Assembly (NCBI GenBank): GCA_030618325.1
Contig: JAUXDP010000003.1
Location: 1-30,918, forward strand
Source of the DNA: Methylococcaceae bacterium
GTDB taxonomy: Bacteria; Pseudomonadota; Gammaproteobacteria; Methylococcales; Methylomonadaceae
Length of the DNA stretch: 30,918 bases
Direction: 5' to 3'
Part shown: piece by piece, positions 22,310 to 30,781 of the stretch
Position numbering within the stretch: the stretch's first letter is position 1
Layout of the letters: the number at the start of each line of letters is the position of its first letter
Program-made: the position numbers and the translations under genes
Notes under the pieces: model-generated
Databases searched by the model: none
The model's input: the letters and a program-made list of their open reading frames with translations, nothing else
Told to the model about the DNA's origin: nothing

Positions 22310-24760
22310 ATGCAAGAAAATTACAACCCATTAGCTATTGAACAAGAAGCGCAAAAATATTGGCAGGATTCAGGTGTATTCCGCGCCAGCGAGAATTCCA
22401 ATAAAGAGAAATATTACTGCCTGTCAATGTTCCCCTATCCCAGTGGCAAACTGCACATGGGGCATGTTCGGAACTATAGTATTGGCGATGTCATCAGTCG
22501 TTTTCAACGTATGCAAGGCAAAAACGTATTACAGCCTATGGGTTGGGATGCGTTTGGCTTGCCTGCAGAAAATGCCGCTATGCAGCACGGCGTACATCCG
22601 GCCGACTGGACGTATGAAAATATTGATTATATGCGGGATCAGTTAAAACAATTAGGCTTTGGATATGACTGGGATCGCGAATTAGCAACCTGCGATCCGG
22701 AATATTACCGTTGGGAGCAATGGTTTTTTCTTCGCTTGTTGGCAAAAGGTCTGGTTTACAAAAAAACCGCGCCTGTAAACTGGTGCCCTAACGATATGAC
22801 GGTTTTGGCTAATGAGCAGGTAATTGATGGCTGTTGTTGGCGATGTGATACACCTGTCGAGCGCAAAGAAATTTCTCAATGGTTTTTAAAAATTACTGCG
22901 TATGCTGATGAATTGTTGGCATCATTGCAACAAATGATTGGTTGGCCGGAGCAGGTCAAAACCATGCAGGCAAACTGGATAGGCCGCTCTGAAGGTGTAG
23001 AAATGGACTTTTCAGTCGTTGACATGGATGAACCCTTAAAAATATATACCACGCGTCCTGATACGCTAATGGGAGTGACTTATCTGGCTGTAGCTGCGGA
23101 ACACCCACTGTCTTTAAAAGCGCTGGAAACGAAACCGGAATTGCTCGAGTTCATTGAGTCTTGCAAGCAAATGGAAGCTTCTGAAGCTGCGATGGAAACC
23201 ATGGAAAAACGAGGAATTGACTCCGGCATAATGGCTATCCATCCAATTTCAGGAGAACAAGTCCCTGTCTGGATTGCCAATTTTGTTTTGATGAGTTATG
23301 GCACCGGAGCAGTCATGTCTGTTCCTGCACATGATCAACGGGATTTTGAATTTGCTCAACGATATGGTATCGCTATCAAACAAGTGATTTTTGCTAACGA
23401 CGATGCAAATAATGATTGCACTGAACAAGCGTTTACCAATAAAGGTGTATTAAAAAATTCAGGCGAATTTGACGGACTTTCTTCAGAACAGGCTTTTAGC
23501 GCTATCGCGAAAAAACTTGAAAAAGAAGGTAAGGGGCAGCGTCAAACCAATTATCGTCTGCGTGATTGGGGCGTTTCCAGGCAACGTTATTGGGGCGCAC
23601 CAATACCGGTCATTTATTGTGACGATTGTGGGACAGTCGCTGTGCCAGATACTGATTTGCCGGTGACTTTACCCAAGGATGTGATTCTGGATGGCTCTTG
23701 TTCGCCACTGGGGAGCCACGCTACCTTTCCTAATGTTGACTGCCCAAAATGTGGCAAAGCAGCCAAGCGAGAAACAGACACCTTCGATACCTTTATGGAA
23801 TCCTCGTGGTACTTTGCTCGTTTTGCCGGTGCTGATGCTGATTCTATGCTGAGCGCAGAAGCAAATCATTGGTTGCCAGTCGATCAGTATATCGGTGGTA
23901 TAGAACATGCCATATTACATTTATTGTATGCGCGTTTTTATACTAAGTTACTGCGTGATGAGGGACTGATTGTTAGTGATGAGCCTTTCAAAAATTTACT
24001 AACACAGGGCATGGTACTAAAAGATGGCAGCAAGATGTCCAAGTCCAAGGGTAATACCGTCGATCCCCAGGGTTTGATCGAAAAATATGGCGCTGATACC
24101 GTTCGTATGTTTGTTATGTTTGCATCACCGCCAGAACAATCACTGGAATGGTCTGACAGTGGCGTAGAGGGCGGTTTCAGGTTTTTAAAACGGCTCTGGC
24201 GCTTGGTTTATCAGTCTCTTGAATCAGGAACCGCGACTATTGAGATTGATAAAAGCCAAATAACCGAAGCCCAGAAAGATGTACGTCGACAATTGCATCA
24301 AGCCATCAAAAAAGTCACTGACGATATGGGACGCAGGCATACGTTTAATACCGCAATTGCTGTGAATATGGAATTAATCAATACCTTGTCGAAATTCAGC
24401 GACTCTTCCGATTTAGGAAAAGCCGTTATGAAAGAAGCATTAGAAGCAATTGTATTAATGTTATCCCCTATAGTGCCACATATTTGTCATAAATTATGGC
24501 TCGAATTAGGTCATCAGGAGGTCATTGATAAAGCATCCTGGCCTCAAGTTGATGAATCCGCGCTAGTGCAGGATACATTGCAAATAATGATTCAAGTCAA
24601 TGGAAAGTTACGCGGTAAAATATCTGTAGCGATTGATGCCAGCAAGGACGAAATAGAAGTTATGGCTTTAGAGGAAGAGCATGTCCAACGCTTCATTGAA
24701 GGTAAGACCATTAAAAAAATCATTGTGGTGCCAAAAAAACTGGTTAACATTGTGATTTAA
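22310..24760 (+). CDS. leuS: Leucyl-tRNA synthetase
   Basis: 816 residues, slightly shorter than E. coli LeuS (860). Class I signature: HMGH within PYPSGKLHMGHVRNY near residue 49, and KMSKS within DGSKMSKSKGN near residues 575-579. The editing (CP1) domain lies between, with TTRPDTLMGVTYLAVA and GTGAVMSVPAHDQRDFEFA, the sites that clear mischarged tRNA. Two cysteine pairs (CPND / CCWRC region and CDDCG, CPKCG) recall the zinc-binding insertions of bacterial LeuS. The anticodon-binding C-terminus and the small terminal domain are complete. AAGG directly touches the ATG, so initiation may be weak or use another signal. lptE follows after 19 bp. Confidence 0.98.
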   Translation: MQENYNPLAIEQEAQKYWQDSGVFRASENSNKEKYYCLSMFPYPSGKLHMGHVRNYSIGDVISRFQRMQGKNVLQPMGWDAFGLPAENAAMQHGVHPADWTYENIDYMRDQLKQLGFGYDWDRELATCDPEYYRWEQWFFLRLLAKGLVYKKTAPVNWCPNDMTVLANEQVIDGCCWRCDTPVERKEISQWFLKITAYADELLASLQQMIGWPEQVKTMQANWIGRSEGVEMDFSVVDMDEPLKIYTTRPDTLMGVTYLAVAAEHPLSLKALETKPELLEFIESCKQMEASEAAMETMEKRGIDSGIMAIHPISGEQVPVWIANFVLMSYGTGAVMSVPAHDQRDFEFAQRYGIAIKQVIFANDDANNDCTEQAFTNKGVLKNSGEFDGLSSEQAFSAIAKKLEKEGKGQRQTNYRLRDWGVSRQRYWGAPIPVIYCDDCGTVAVPDTDLPVTLPKDVILDGSCSPLGSHATFPNVDCPKCGKAAKRETDTFDTFMESSWYFARFAGADADSMLSAEANHWLPVDQYIGGIEHAILHLLYARFYTKLLRDEGLIVSDEPFKNLLTQGMVLKDGSKMSKSKGNTVDPQGLIEKYGADTVRMFVMFASPPEQSLEWSDSGVEGGFRFLKRLWRLVYQSLESGTATIEIDKSQITEAQKDVRRQLHQAIKKVTDDMGRRHTFNTAIAVNMELINTLSKFSDSSDLGKAVMKEALEAIVLMLSPIVPHICHKLWLELGHQEVIDKASWPQVDESALVQDTLQIMIQVNGKLRGKISVAIDASKDEIEVMALEEEHVQRFIEGKTIKKIIVVPKKLVNIVI

Positions 24761-24779
24761 TAGAGAAAAGGAAAAGGGC

Positions 24780-25283
24780 ATGCTATTAAGAAATTTTGTT
24801 TTACTAACCCTGATAATGATGACAGCATCATGTGGCTACCATCTGCGTCAGCCTATAGAATTGCCAGAACAATTTAAAACCCTGTATGTACAAGGAGCTT
24901 CTGGAGCGCTGCGAAAGGAAATAAAAAAAGCTGTCAGAACCTCATCAGCAATATTGGTTTCCACACCAGAAGAAGCGGGTATGGTGCTAAATATTATCGA
25001 AGATCATTTAAGGCATAATGTTTTGTCGCTCGGCTCAACGGGTAAAGCGACGGAATATGAATTGTATTATCTGCTAACTTTCGAGTTACTTGATGCTGAA
25101 GGTGGGATTGTTATGCCTAGAGAGACTATTGAATTAAGCCGAGATTATTTTGATGATCAATCAGGTGATACCGTATTAGGTAAAGCAGACGAAGCAAATA
25201 CCATTCGCCAGGAAATGTATAAACAGGCTGTGCGTAATTTATTTGATCGGGCGCGAATAAGTTTTAGGAAGTTAAGTGAGTAA
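24780..25283 (+). CDS. lptE: LPS-assembly lipoprotein LptE
   Basis: 167 residues. Signal peptide MLLRNFVLLTLIMMTASC with acylation at C18, then the family start GYHLRQPIELPEQFKTLYVQG. Other LptE features are the VLNIIEDHLRHNVLSLGSTGKATEYELYYLLTFELLD beta region (seen as consecutive motifs) and LSRDYFDD followed by a C-terminal helix with RQEMYKQAVRNLFDR. LptE plugs the LptD barrel and helps deliver lipopolysaccharide to the outer leaflet. It is placed directly after leuS, as in most gammaproteobacteria, but holA, which normally follows, is absent here. Confidence 0.93.
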   Translation: MLLRNFVLLTLIMMTASCGYHLRQPIELPEQFKTLYVQGASGALRKEIKKAVRTSSAILVSTPEEAGMVLNIIEDHLRHNVLSLGSTGKATEYELYYLLTFELLDAEGGIVMPRETIELSRDYFDDQSGDTVLGKADEANTIRQEMYKQAVRNLFDRARISFRKLSE

Positions 25284-25297
25284 CTTCGATGCTACAT

Positions 25298-25324
25298 GCT
25301 AAATCTGTCGAGCCCAGATTTAGC
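25298..25324. terminator. Hairpin after lptE
   Basis: GCTAAATCTG-TCGAGCC-CAGATTTAGC, a perfect 10-bp stem with a 7-base loop, 15 bp after the lptE stop and between convergent genes. No T-run follows on the forward strand; probable terminator or transcript-end stabiliser. Confidence 0.5.
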
Positions 25325-25382
25325 AGTCTGCCTGGTTATTAATTTTACCTCAACTACTTTGCCTCTGGTCCTCATTTTCGCT

Positions 25383-25880
25383 TCACATTAATAATAAAGC
25401 AAACGACACCAAGTAAGTCACTATAAAGTAAAAAACTGATAATAAAACACTCAGAGTAACTCTAAAATCAAACAGTTGTTGTAAAAGATAGCTGATAATG
25501 GCACAAAACCAGATAATTAATACAATCCCTACATAGATAGGAATCATAGAGAATTCGGATGTTCTAACGGTCATATACCAGATTGCAATAGGCAACGCAC
25601 ATATGTAAAAAAAGTTTTCGCAAATAATGAAGGCTGTGAATACTACGTCAAATTTTGCTGAAGATTTAGTGACCTTGAGCAAAATAAAAACAAATACTAT
25701 CGTAATAAATAACTCAATAAGTATCTGAAGGAACGCTTCAACCGGCTCGGTAATATTTGCCTGGATGAATAGTGCTGCACAGATGTACAAGACAAGATTT
25801 CTCCATAAAAAAGTTTTTGAAGTAGTTAAGTTTGCTGGTATCTTGCCAAACCAGCATATGGGAAGATATTGCTTTAACAT
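25383..25880 (-). CDS. Hypothetical inner-membrane protein
   Basis: 165 residues, family not firmly recognised. After a cytoplasmic start MLKQYLPICWFGKIPANL, five hydrophobic segments follow: about 27-40 (NLVLYICAALFIQA), 48-68, 78-100, 108-135 and 138-165, the last running to the C-terminus (VTYLVSFALLLM). The spacing recalls Yip1-like membrane proteins, but this is a weak resemblance. There is no signal peptide or catalytic motif. It stands alone, convergent with lptE and in the slot where holA would be expected; cca lies upstream on the same strand beyond a terminator. Confidence 0.6.
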   Translation of the reverse strand: MLKQYLPICWFGKIPANLTTSKTFLWRNLVLYICAALFIQANITEPVEAFLQILIELFITIVFVFILLKVTKSSAKFDVVFTAFIICENFFYICALPIAIWYMTVRTSEFSMIPIYVGIVLIIWFCAIISYLLQQLFDFRVTLSVLLSVFYFIVTYLVSFALLLM

Positions 25881-26064
25881 GACTTTCGCACCCTACTTAA
25901 ATTATTAATAATTCTTTTTAAAAAGCTATGAACTTTCTGGTATTTGACTATTAGCCTACAAGATGTAATATGCTGGCTAATTCAACCTAATACGCCTACT
26001 AGAGGAAAACCCCAAGAAGAATGATATCGCGGTCTCACCCAAACAGCCAGAAGAAAGTTTTTGG

Positions 26065-26091
26065 ACAAAAAGGCACACTTAGAGGTGCCCT
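26065..26091 (-). terminator. cca: Rho-independent terminator of cca, overlapping its stop codon
   Basis: On the reverse strand: AGGGCAC-8-base loop-GTGCCTT (7 bp with one G-T pair) followed by TTTTTG. The 5' arm begins in the TAG stop of cca. Confidence 0.65.
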
Positions 26092-27319
26092 AATGAGCAA
26101 CTGTCTTTCGCAAAGATTTAACGGCTTTAATCCGTAATTCACGAATAGCCAGGCCAATTTGTGGGCCATGCAGATCCCGCTCCATAATTTCAGAAGTATC
26201 AACCGAAAGCCCTGCTTGTTGGGCGGCAAGGCAAAATTGCGCTTGGGGATATTCGTTTTCTTCCAATCCCGTTCGCCCCCTAGCATCCGCTTCACAAGCC
26301 AAAACAAAGTCTGACAAGCTGTTTTCAGGTTTGAAAGCGCCTATCGCCGCCAAAAAATCAACAATAGTTGCCGGACGTAACGCAAAAACACGATGACAAT
26401 GTGTATGATACTCCATTACATGAGCGGCTAGTCTGGCAAAATGGTTGGGTATGCGCAAACGTTTACATAAAGATTTTAAAAGGGGTAACCCTCCTTTTTC
26501 ATGCCCCCGGTGGCTAGGCCATTTTTCTTTTGGAGTAATGCCCTTGCCCAGATCATGAGTCAAGACAGCAAATCGTACCAATGGGTTGGGTGTTAGCAAA
26601 ACAGCCTGTTCCAGAGATAATAAACAATGTACACCGGTATCAATTTCAGGATGATATCTTTCGGGCTGGGGAACACCGAAGAGTTGTTCGATTTCGGGAA
26701 AAATACAGGAAAGTGCTCCACAGTCTTTCAGGGCCGAAAAATAGGCGGCCGGTGTTTTTTCTGTCAACGCTTTATGAGTTTCGGCCCAGACTCTTTCCGG
26801 CACCAGACTGTCAATTTCGCCATTATCAACCATTTTTCGCATCAAATTTATTGTTTCCGGAGCAATGGTAAATCCCAGGTGGGCGTATCGAGCAGCAAAG
26901 CGAGCTACACGTAAAACTCTGACTGGGTCTTCAGAAAAGGCTGGAGAAATATGCCGTAGAAGTTTGGCTTGAATATCAGCTTGACCAGCATAGGGGTCAA
27001 GTAACTGCCCACCTGGAAGCATGGCAATGGCATTGATAGTCAGATCACGACGAATGAGGTCTTGCTCTAAAGTAACATCAGGATCGGCATGGACTACAAA
27101 ACCTTTGTAGCCGGGCGCCGTTTTTCTTTCGGTTCGAGCCAATGCGTATTCCTCATAGGTTTCAGGATGTAAAAAAACGGGAAAATCCTTACCTACCGTT
27201 TTAAAACCCATATCCAACATTTGCTCCGGTGTTTCGCCAACCACCACCCAGTCTCTTTCTTTAACTGGGAAATTTAACAGCTGATCTCTGACCGCTCCGC
27301 CCACCAAATACGCTTTCAT
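26090..27319 (-). CDS. cca: Multifunctional CCA-adding tRNA nucleotidyltransferase
   Basis: 409 residues, like E. coli Cca (412). It adds or repairs the 3'-CCA of tRNAs without a template. The nucleotidyltransferase head begins MKAYLVGGAVRDQLL (G8-G9 motif), with KERDWVVVG carrying the metal-binding acidic residues; EQDLIRRDLTINAIA and EDPVRVLRVARFAARY are the family B/C motifs. An HD domain with THDLGKG near residue 253 and HVMEYHTH marks the gammaproteobacterial multifunctional form with phosphohydrolase activity. It has its own terminator that overlaps the stop codon, and is divergent from the TauE/SafE gene across 93 bp. Confidence 0.97.
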   Translation of the reverse strand: MKAYLVGGAVRDQLLNFPVKERDWVVVGETPEQMLDMGFKTVGKDFPVFLHPETYEEYALARTERKTAPGYKGFVVHADPDVTLEQDLIRRDLTINAIAMLPGGQLLDPYAGQADIQAKLLRHISPAFSEDPVRVLRVARFAARYAHLGFTIAPETINLMRKMVDNGEIDSLVPERVWAETHKALTEKTPAAYFSALKDCGALSCIFPEIEQLFGVPQPERYHPEIDTGVHCLLSLEQAVLLTPNPLVRFAVLTHDLGKGITPKEKWPSHRGHEKGGLPLLKSLCKRLRIPNHFARLAAHVMEYHTHCHRVFALRPATIVDFLAAIGAFKPENSLSDFVLACEADARGRTGLEENEYPQAQFCLAAQQAGLSVDTSEIMERDLHGPQIGLAIRELRIKAVKSLRKTVAH

Positions 27320-27412
27320 AGGAAATTACATTAATAATGAATACTAATAGTATACTCATCAAACATTATACAATTCACATTAATTCCCTGACTGGTATAA
27401 GGCAAGGGATAG

Positions 27413-28249
27413 ATGGTTTATTTGATACGGGATGAGCAACTGACTATTCTAAGTTTATTGATGCAAGAAATATTTCTTTACTCTGCCTTATTTGGTGGCA
27501 TTGCCGGATTATTAGCCGGATTATTTGGTATTGGGGGCGGTGTGGTATTGGTGCCATTTTTTCTCTGGCTATTTACCAAACAGGCATTCCCTCAGGAAAC
27601 CGTTATGCATAGCGCTATTGCGACATCGCTAGCAACGATTATTATTACTTCTATCGCATCGGTTACTGCCCATCACCGCTTAGGCTCAGTGATGTGGGGA
27701 ATTATATTCAAATTGGCACCCGGAGTATTTGTAGGAGCGATTGTTGGTGCAGCATTAGCAGACCATTTGCCCACTGAATCATTGCGGTTATTCTTTGCAA
27801 CTTACCTATTTATTGTGGGTATAGAAATGGCTTTCCAATGGCAGCCAAAGCGAGCAAAGGCACAAATATCATCTACAATGTTACGCTTTTTTGGTCTTGT
27901 GATTGGCATCCTATCTTCCATCTTAGGCATTGGTGGTGGTACTTTAACGGTACCTCTATTAAGTAGATATAACTACCCTATGCGCAACGCAGTCGCGATT
28001 TCAAGCGCATGCGGATTCCCCATTGCCATCTCCAGCACCATTAGTTTTGCAATATTAGGCTGGAATAAAGCAGGGTTACCTGACGGCAGTATCGGTTATG
28101 TGTATTGGCCAGCGTTTGTCGGTATTGTTTTGACCAGCACAATGATGGCACCTTTGGGCGCAAAATTAGCGCATAAACTGCCAACTAAGGCATTGAAACG
28201 TTTTTTTTCGCTGCTTGTTTTTGCAATCACCCTAAAAATGGTCTGGTAA
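27413..28249 (+). CDS. TauE/SafE family membrane transporter
   Basis: 278 residues, about eight helices in two repeats. The repeats start with LFGIGGGVVLVPFF (near residue 40) and LGIGGGTLTVPLLSRY (near residue 171), the internal duplication of the family, followed by HSAIATSLATI and RNAVAISSACGFPIA. Members export sulfite, sulfoacetate or related organosulfur anions, but the substrate here cannot be told. AAGGG stands 4 bp before ATG 27413; an inner ATG at 27461 would also give a full membrane protein without the 16-residue soluble start. Unlike the shorter TauE-like protein at 931, this is the classic two-repeat form. Confidence 0.9.
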   Translation: MVYLIRDEQLTILSLLMQEIFLYSALFGGIAGLLAGLFGIGGGVVLVPFFLWLFTKQAFPQETVMHSAIATSLATIIITSIASVTAHHRLGSVMWGIIFKLAPGVFVGAIVGAALADHLPTESLRLFFATYLFIVGIEMAFQWQPKRAKAQISSTMLRFFGLVIGILSSILGIGGGTLTVPLLSRYNYPMRNAVAISSACGFPIAISSTISFAILGWNKAGLPDGSIGYVYWPAFVGIVLTSTMMAPLGAKLAHKLPTKALKRFFSLLVFAITLKMVW

Positions 28250-28575
28250 ATTCTAATGTCGCTCTATTAGAGGGTTAAGCCGTACTTTGGTGGCGTATTA
28301 CTTCCCGTATTTGAATTTTTCAGAATACGATATATCATTTTGCAGAAAGCATTAGAAGAGTTTAATATTGAAATTTAAGTAAAAACCACTTATCTTAAGC
28401 CTTAGGGTATTTGCCCACCTAGACAAACACCATTGGCCATATGCGCCAAAAGATAGGCACTGCCTTGCCATTGCTGCTTAATTTTATGCATAACAACGAG
28501 CATCCCTGAACAAACACAACACAGCACAAGGCTTCAACAAGCAAAGGAAACACGGAAAATACAGGAATTAAAGCT
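28250..28575. other. 326-bp intergenic region before the AraC-family gene
   Basis: No gene seen. It contains a hairpin at 28306-28329 (CGTATTTGA pairing with TCAGAATACG, one bulge) followed by AT-rich sequence, a possible terminator of the TauE gene. The rest is the leader of the AraC-family gene; no clear promoter hexamers were identified. Confidence 0.5.
28306..28329 (+). terminator. Hairpin after the TauE/SafE gene
   Basis: CGTATTTGA and TCAGAATACG pair with one bulged base around an AT loop, 57 bp after the stop. No strong T-run follows, so termination is uncertain. Confidence 0.35.
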
Positions 28576-29568
28576 ATGGCCATCTTAAACAACGAACTGT
28601 TAAGCAACCACCACTTGTTAACAACGGATGATATAGAAGAGTCTCGCAAAGTTACCAACGAGCTTTGGGAAGATCATGAAACGCATTTAACAGAAGGATC
28701 TGAATTTAATGTTCACATGAACCGAGTCAGCTTGAATAGCGTAACTTTTACCTATATCCAATGTCCTGCCGACTTAATTCTGACAAGCACCAACAAAGTA
28801 GAAACCCGATATTCCTTTCATTTACTGCTCGATGGAGATATTGATTATCGAGTAGCTTCAACCGAATTAACCGCAGATAGCAATTCCGGAGTCATCCATT
28901 TGTCTTCAGAAAAAATGCAAATGAAGACGGGTTCAATTCGGGCGCTTTTCGTTGATTTCGACAGAACTACTGTAGATCGGGCATTAAATAAAAGATTTGA
29001 CTCCCAAAATCCGCTAGTTCCTGTAGCAGCCAAGATTGATTACCAATCGGGACAAGGAATATTACTGCGCTCACTATCTCTGTGGTGTGTCCAGCAACTA
29101 AACCATAAGGAAAAACGCAATCAAGACTCCAAAGTATGGCAACATTTGGAAAAAGCTATCCTCAATGCATTTATTGACTGCATAGACCGAAGAGAAGCTG
29201 ATCGTTCAAGTAGACTTGAAGACCAGCGCACCTGGTTTAATACAATAGAAGCCTGGATAGACGAGCACCTAAGTGAAACCATTATGTTGCAAGATTTGGC
29301 AGAAGTAGCCGGCGTTAGTGAGCGCACACTGCAAAAAGCATTTCGTACTTACCTCAAATGCACACCGATGAGCGCTGTTTACATGCGCAGATTAAATAGA
29401 GCCAGAACTTTGCTACAGACACCACAGCCAGAAACGACAGTTCTCCAGATTGCTCTAGATGTTGGATATACTCACCCAAGCCGTTTCGCTTGCCATTATC
29501 AAAAAAAGTTTGGTGAAAAGCCTTCACAAACGCTCAGTAGAGCTCGCAATGATGAAAACAATAATTAA
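28576..29568 (+). CDS. AraC/XylS-family transcriptional regulator
   Basis: 330 residues. The N-terminal ~200 residues are an AraC_binding_2-like sensing domain (starts LTTDDIEESRKVTNELWEDH, then a beta-rich region with YSFHLLLDGDIDYRV and GVIHLSSEKMQMK). The C-terminal ~100 residues form the double helix-turn-helix: LAEVAGVSERTLQKAFRTYL, and IALDVGYTHPSRFACHYQKKFGEKPSQTL with the GYTHPSRF recognition segment. It lies 234 bp upstream of a PEP-CTERM gene on the same strand. Its target may be that gene or the TauE transporter upstream; this is inference. AGGA lies about 9 bp before the ATG. Confidence 0.9.
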   Translation: MAILNNELLSNHHLLTTDDIEESRKVTNELWEDHETHLTEGSEFNVHMNRVSLNSVTFTYIQCPADLILTSTNKVETRYSFHLLLDGDIDYRVASTELTADSNSGVIHLSSEKMQMKTGSIRALFVDFDRTTVDRALNKRFDSQNPLVPVAAKIDYQSGQGILLRSLSLWCVQQLNHKEKRNQDSKVWQHLEKAILNAFIDCIDRREADRSSRLEDQRTWFNTIEAWIDEHLSETIMLQDLAEVAGVSERTLQKAFRTYLKCTPMSAVYMRRLNRARTLLQTPQPETTVLQIALDVGYTHPSRFACHYQKKFGEKPSQTLSRARNDENNN

Positions 29569-29570
29569 AA

Positions 29571-29672
29571 GACTGTCACGTTAAATAGCCCTATTCACCT
29601 CGCATGTTCAAAAAACCTATGCAAATTTGATCCTTTTTGCGTTGAGATAATTTTAACGAGACAGCCTCTAAC
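29571..29672. repeat. ~102-bp MITE-like repeat (copy B), inverted relative to copy A
   Basis: Reverse-complemented, it aligns with 18853-18947 over about 95 bp with one small gap: GTTAGAGGCTGTCT, then GTTAAAA, GCAAAAAG / GCGAAAAAG, TTTTTTGAA, GAGG-GAATAG and CTATTTAACG are shared. Its own ends are inverted repeats (CTGTCACGTTAAA from 29573 and its near complement ending about 29665). It starts 2 bp after the AraC-family stop codon. No coding capacity. Confidence 0.75.
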
Positions 29673-29710
29673 TATCCGAATTGCGCACTTTATATTTCGC
29701 AATACGGATA
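29673..29710. promoter_or_regulatory. 13-bp inverted repeat upstream of the PEP-CTERM gene
   Basis: TATCCGAATTGCG and CGCAATACGGATA are complementary at 12 of 13 positions around a 12-bp AT-rich spacer (CACTTTATATTT). A further half-like TATCCGACCCG follows at 29736. It may be an operator for the adjacent AraC-type regulator or another factor, or a transcript hairpin; it immediately abuts repeat copy B. Confidence 0.45.
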
Positions 29711-29790
29711 GAATGCCCATGACTATCAATGTTAGTATCCGACCCGAGAGGGTTTAATCCTTTCTTATATAGATAAAATTAACAATAAAT

Positions 29791-29796
29791 AAGGAG
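29791..29796 (+). promoter_or_regulatory. Strong ribosome-binding site of the PEP-CTERM gene
   Basis: AAGGAG, 6 bp before ATG 29803; the best Shine-Dalgarno sequence in the window, suggesting high expression. Confidence 0.7.
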
Positions 29797-29802
29797 AATT
29801 AT

Positions 29803-30477
29803 ATGAAAAAAACTACTGCATCTTTGCTAGTAGCAGGTGGCTTGGCACTTTCGATGGGTGCTCAAGCTGCTTCTGTAACCGAATCTTTTTCAGTGGGTCC
29901 TTTAACCACAGAATTAACAACAGCCACTGCGACTGGAACATTCAATCAGTTTGACGCAGCGTTGGGTACCCTAAGCAGCATCACTATTGACTTGGCTTAT
30001 GAATCAATAAGTACAACAAGCTTAGAAAATACTGCTGCCCAAGAGCAACGTTTCTCATGGGATTCAAATTTAGCTTGGCAATTTGAAGTTCTGGCAGGTA
30101 GTGGAAATTTTGAAGATGCTGATCCCACTCTATTGGGCACAACAGGTGGTTTTGTTACTTTAGCCAGTGGTGCAACACTTGACCTGGGCACTACCACTGA
30201 TAATGGAACACTTTCTCTCACAATTAGTGGAGGTGACCTTTCTTCCTATATTGGTGCCGGCACAGCAGGAATTGGCTGTAACACGTTTACCACATCTACC
30301 TTCTCTGGAGGCGGCGGTAATGTAGCTAGCAATCAATCTACTCAAGCTTCATGCTCTGGTGACATCACATATAACTTTGATGGTGTTATCGCTCCAGTTC
30401 CTGAGCCTGCTTCAATCTTGCTAATCAGTGCTGGCCTGATAGGCTTTGTTGGTTTCCGTGCAAAAAAAGTAAGCTAA
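29803..30477 (+). CDS. PEP-CTERM domain secreted/surface protein
   Basis: 224 residues. Signal peptide 1-22 (MKKTTASLLVAGGLALSMGAQA) cut before AS. The mature part is Thr/Ser/Gly-rich and beta-like, with only two Cys (GIGCNTF and QASCSGD) that could form a disulfide. The C-terminal sorting signal is complete: VPEPASILLISAGLIGFVGF then RAKKVS, i.e. PEP motif, hydrophobic helix and basic end, as recognised by exosortase in exopolysaccharide-producing bacteria. No exosortase gene lies in the window. It has a strong ribosome-binding site and a strong terminator, so it is probably an abundant single-gene transcript, perhaps a biofilm or matrix protein (inference). The AraC-type gene upstream may regulate it. 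Confidence 0.88.
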   Translation: MKKTTASLLVAGGLALSMGAQAASVTESFSVGPLTTELTTATATGTFNQFDAALGTLSSITIDLAYESISTTSLENTAAQEQRFSWDSNLAWQFEVLAGSGNFEDADPTLLGTTGGFVTLASGATLDLGTTTDNGTLSLTISGGDLSSYIGAGTAGIGCNTFTTSTFSGGGGNVASNQSTQASCSGDITYNFDGVIAPVPEPASILLISAGLIGFVGFRAKKVS

Positions 30478-30509
30478 AAAACCTACTGCATACTTTCTTA
30501 TGTAGTATT

Positions 30510-30537
30510 AAAGGTGCCAGTGAACACTGGCACCTTT
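30510..30537 (+). terminator. Strong terminator of the PEP-CTERM gene
   Basis: AAAGGTGCCAGTG and CACTGGCACCTTT form a perfect 12-13 bp stem with a very short loop, followed by TCTCTTAATCTTT. It starts 33 bp after the stop codon. Confidence 0.85.
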
Positions 30538-30781
30538 CTCTTAATCTTTCAAAAACTACTTCATTAGATTAGCCCGCTGCCTTGCGACTACGGACTCCCT
30601 CTAGAGTATTTTCTAGCTAATTGAAAACCTATAAATACGACTAGTACAAGTAGCTAGATTGAAACATAACCCAGGGTATATTGAATTTTTCACTCAGCAT
30701 CAGTTTTGCGGCATATTCTTAGACCCAAGCTCATTTCATTGAAATAGTGGACAATGTCTTGCCACTGACCCCATAGCTAAT
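30538..30781. other. Non-coding stretch with faint transposase-like remnant
   Basis: No complete gene. On the reverse strand around 30654-30680 the translation YTLGYVSI-stop resembles the C-terminal HSTLGYVSP motif of IS3-family transposases, and 30690-30765 reads open in the same frame (QWQDIVHYFNEMSLG). Stops interrupt it. This is a weak resemblance and may be chance. Confidence 0.2.

Noticed and set aside
29743..29771. Sigma-70 or sigma-54 promoter for the PEP-CTERM gene
   Set aside because: TATATA at 29766-29771 has no matching -35 hexamer, and no GG-N10-GC sigma-54 pattern was found.
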